Assembly (NCBI GenBank): GCA_016302435.1
Contig: JAEDNQ010000029.1
Location: forward strand, 1-17,034
Reading direction: 5' to 3'
Length of the DNA: 17,034 nucleotides
From: Bacteroidaceae bacterium
GTDB lineage: Bacteria; Bacteroidota; Bacteroidia; Bacteroidales; Bacteroidaceae
The notes under the pieces were generated by a model. The model was not told the origin of the DNA and did not search any database. It saw only the letters and a program-made list of their open reading frames with translations. Both the position numbers and the translations under genes were made by a program. How positions within the stretch are numbered: position 1 is the stretch's first letter; every line of letters starts with the position of its first letter. Below, piece by piece: positions 15,322-17,034 of this stretch.

Positions 15322-15368
15322 CATCAATACATACCATCAATACATACCATCAATACATACCATCAATA
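15322..15368 (+). repeat. 13-bp tandem repeat before the ABC gene start
   Basis: Three exact copies of CATCAATACATAC (15322-15334, 15335-15347, 15348-15360) and eight bases of a fourth (15361-15368) end 8 bp before the ATG. The repeat contains no G and is unlikely to fold, so it extends an unstructured leader at the translation start. Confidence 0.95.
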
Positions 15369-15376
15369 GTTACAAC

Positions 15377-16972
15377 ATGCAAAAGATAATTGATATACAA
15401 GGAGGCATCATCCGCAATCCCCTTTTCCGTATGGCTGCCCCGATAGATTTTCAGCTCCATCAGGGCGAGCAGATAGCCATAGTGGGCAATAACGGCAGTG
15501 GCAAGACACGTCTGGTCGATGTGCTCATAGGCAAGTGTGCCCTCATGCCGATGAATGAGGTCAAGTACGACTTTGCTCCGAGCAAGGCAAAGATGGTCAG
15601 CGACAACATCAAGTATCTCTCCTTCCGCGATTCCTACGGGACGAACGAGGGTGTGTATTACTATCAGCAGCGGTGGAATCAGAACGATATAGACGAGACA
15701 CCGCTTGTCTCCGACCTCCTTGCCGAATCATTCCGCTTAGCCGAGGAAGGACTGAAGCGCAAGACTGTCTACGACAAATTCCTGGTGCGCGAAGAGACTC
15801 CCGAGCAGGAGGCAGCGCGTGTGGCTGAAGAAGAGGCAGACCGCAAGGCCATGCATGCGGAGCTTGAGAAGGTGCGCTCCCGTCTCTATGACATCTTCCA
15901 TCTCGACCGCCTGCTCGACAAGCATGTCATCTTGCTGAGCAGCGGCGAACTGCGCAAGTTCCAGCTCACAAAGACCTTGCTGACCAATCCGCGAGTGCTC
16001 ATCATGGACAATCCCTTCATTGGACTCGACGTCGAGGCGCGCAAGCAGCTCAATGACTTTCTGACACTCCTCGTCAAGGAGACCAATGTGGCTGTGGTGC
16101 TTGTGCTCTCCAAGACAGACGACATCCCCGAGTTCATCACTCATGTGGTGCCCGTGAAGGACATGGCGGTGCAGCCCAAGATGACTCTGGACGAATATCG
16201 TCAGAGCTGCCCTCCAGTGCCTGCTCGCCTGCTCAGCGAGGAGAAGGCAAAGGCTATCCTATCCCTGCCCTACGAAGAAGATATTGACGAGGCAGAGACA
16301 GGCACACGCCAAGTCATTGACTTCCGCAAGGTGAATATCCGCTACGGCAACCGCACTATACTCAAGGACCTCAGCTTCACCGTCATGAACGGTGAACACT
16401 GGGCTCTCAGCGGCGAGAACGGAGCAGGCAAGTCCACACTCCTTAGCATCGTCTGCGCCGACAATCCGCAGAGCTACGCCAACGACATAGTCCTCTTTGG
16501 CCATCAGCGTGGCAAGGGTGAAAGCATCTGGGACATAAAGAAGCATATCGGATATATCTCTCCCGAGATGCACCGCGCCTTCATGCGCGACATACCAGCA
16601 GTGGACATCGTGGCAAGCGGACTCAGCGATGTGGCGGGTCTATACCGAAAGCCCAAACCCGAACAGAGAGCCGTATGCCAGTTCTGGCTCGACATCTTCG
16701 GTGTGGGACGCTATGCCGACACTACCTTCCTCAAGCTCAGCAGCGGCGAACAGAGATTGGTCCTGCTGGCACGCGCCTTTGTCAAAGACCCCTCTCTGCT
16801 CATCCTCGACGAACCTCTTCATGGACTCGACCTGCTCAACCGACGCCTCGTGAAGGATGTCATCGAGACGTTCTGCCAGAGGAGGAACAAGACTATGATC
16901 ATGGTCACCCACTATCAGGAGGAGTTGCCGCGCAACATTGACCACAACATATTCCTGAAGAAACAAGAGTGA
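15377..16972 (+). CDS. Tandem ABC ATPase, ModF-like
   Basis: This 531-residue soluble protein has two ABC nucleotide-binding domains and no membrane segments, in the arrangement of E. coli ModF/PhrA. NBD1 has Walker A GNNGSGKT (37-44), a charged insert (about 117-170, EEEADRKAMHAELEKVRSRL) and signature LSSGE (187-191). Its Walker B reads LIMDN (208-212), with Asn212 where the catalytic Glu belongs, and alignment with NBD2 puts Ser245 at the switch-His position. NBD2 is canonical: Walker A GENGAGKS (346-353), LSSGEQR (454-460), LLILDE (474-479) and H512 in VTHYQEELP. The ATG at 15377 follows a repeat-bearing leader. No permease or binding-protein gene is adjacent, so a transport role is not supported here; a regulatory or translation-associated ATPase is also possible. 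The name ModF is by domain layout only. Confidence 0.87.
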   Translation: MQKIIDIQGGIIRNPLFRMAAPIDFQLHQGEQIAIVGNNGSGKTRLVDVLIGKCALMPMNEVKYDFAPSKAKMVSDNIKYLSFRDSYGTNEGVYYYQQRWNQNDIDETPLVSDLLAESFRLAEEGLKRKTVYDKFLVREETPEQEAARVAEEEADRKAMHAELEKVRSRLYDIFHLDRLLDKHVILLSSGELRKFQLTKTLLTNPRVLIMDNPFIGLDVEARKQLNDFLTLLVKETNVAVVLVLSKTDDIPEFITHVVPVKDMAVQPKMTLDEYRQSCPPVPARLLSEEKAKAILSLPYEEDIDEAETGTRQVIDFRKVNIRYGNRTILKDLSFTVMNGEHWALSGENGAGKSTLLSIVCADNPQSYANDIVLFGHQRGKGESIWDIKKHIGYISPEMHRAFMRDIPAVDIVASGLSDVAGLYRKPKPEQRAVCQFWLDIFGVGRYADTTFLKLSSGEQRLVLLARAFVKDPSLLILDEPLHGLDLLNRRLVKDVIETFCQRRNKTMIMVTHYQEELPRNIDHNIFLKKQE

Positions 16973-17034
16973 GCTGGCTGGGCGTACCCCTCTCCCGAAT
17001 CGTTATGTGCGCCCGAATCTACAAACCTCACACA
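16973..17034. other. Short non-coding end of window
   Basis: These 62 bases follow the ABC ATPase stop codon. I see no hairpin terminator, promoter box or reading frame that I can support. Confidence 0.6.

Overview
The window reads as a chromosomal segment of a Bacteroidota bacterium, most likely in the Bacteroidales and Prevotella/Bacteroides-like. Three things support this. Several genes have upstream -7 boxes of the form TAnnTTTG, and three of these also have a TTTG or equivalent about 19-20 bp further upstream. Leaders before start codons are A/C-rich and lack strong Shine-Dalgarno sites. The gene content includes a type IX secretion plug protein, a golvesin/xanthan-lyase-type secreted protein and a secreted GH3 enzyme. 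I see no phage, transposon, CRISPR, rRNA or tRNA genes. Nine protein genes fill the window, and most other long reading frames are antisense or out-of-frame shadows of them.

Left part (2-5116, minus strand): an AddA/RecB-type helicase-nuclease whose stop codon lies almost at the window edge, then metY (O-acetylhomoserine sulfhydrylase). They are separated by a factor-independent terminator and the helicase gene's own promoter. Around 5085-5151, metY and an Lrp/AsnC regulator are transcribed divergently from back-to-back promoters whose -33 boxes are 4 bp apart. This suggests local control of metY and autocontrol by the regulator.

Middle (5208-6793): the Lrp-family regulator, then a BASS-fold membrane transporter on the same strand. 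The transporter's last codons run into an array of eleven 10-bp repeats. The array fills the space up to the convergent ygiQ gene.

Right-middle (6797-15202, minus strand): a probable four-gene transcription unit. In transcription order it is GH3 glycosidase, T9SS plug protein (formerly DUF5103), a large secreted protein and YgiQ radical SAM protein. The large protein looks like an Amidase_3-type fold interrupted by a golvesin domain, followed by FN3 and a GATase-like C-terminal region. A long hairpin lies between GH3 and plug, a shorter one between plug and the large protein, and only 14 bp separate the last two genes. Three of the four products carry export signals, so the cluster is mainly concerned with the cell envelope.

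Right end (15248-16972, plus strand): a divergent promoter region leads to a soluble twin-ATPase ABC protein resembling ModF. Its first ATPase site lacks the catalytic Glu and His. Its leader holds an inverted repeat and 3.6 copies of a 13-bp repeat directly before the start codon.

No single obviously new system stands out. The best candidates for follow-up are the interrupted amidase-like protein next to the T9SS plug gene, the 10-bp array, the metY/lrp switch region and the asymmetric ABC ATPase with its repeat-bearing leader.
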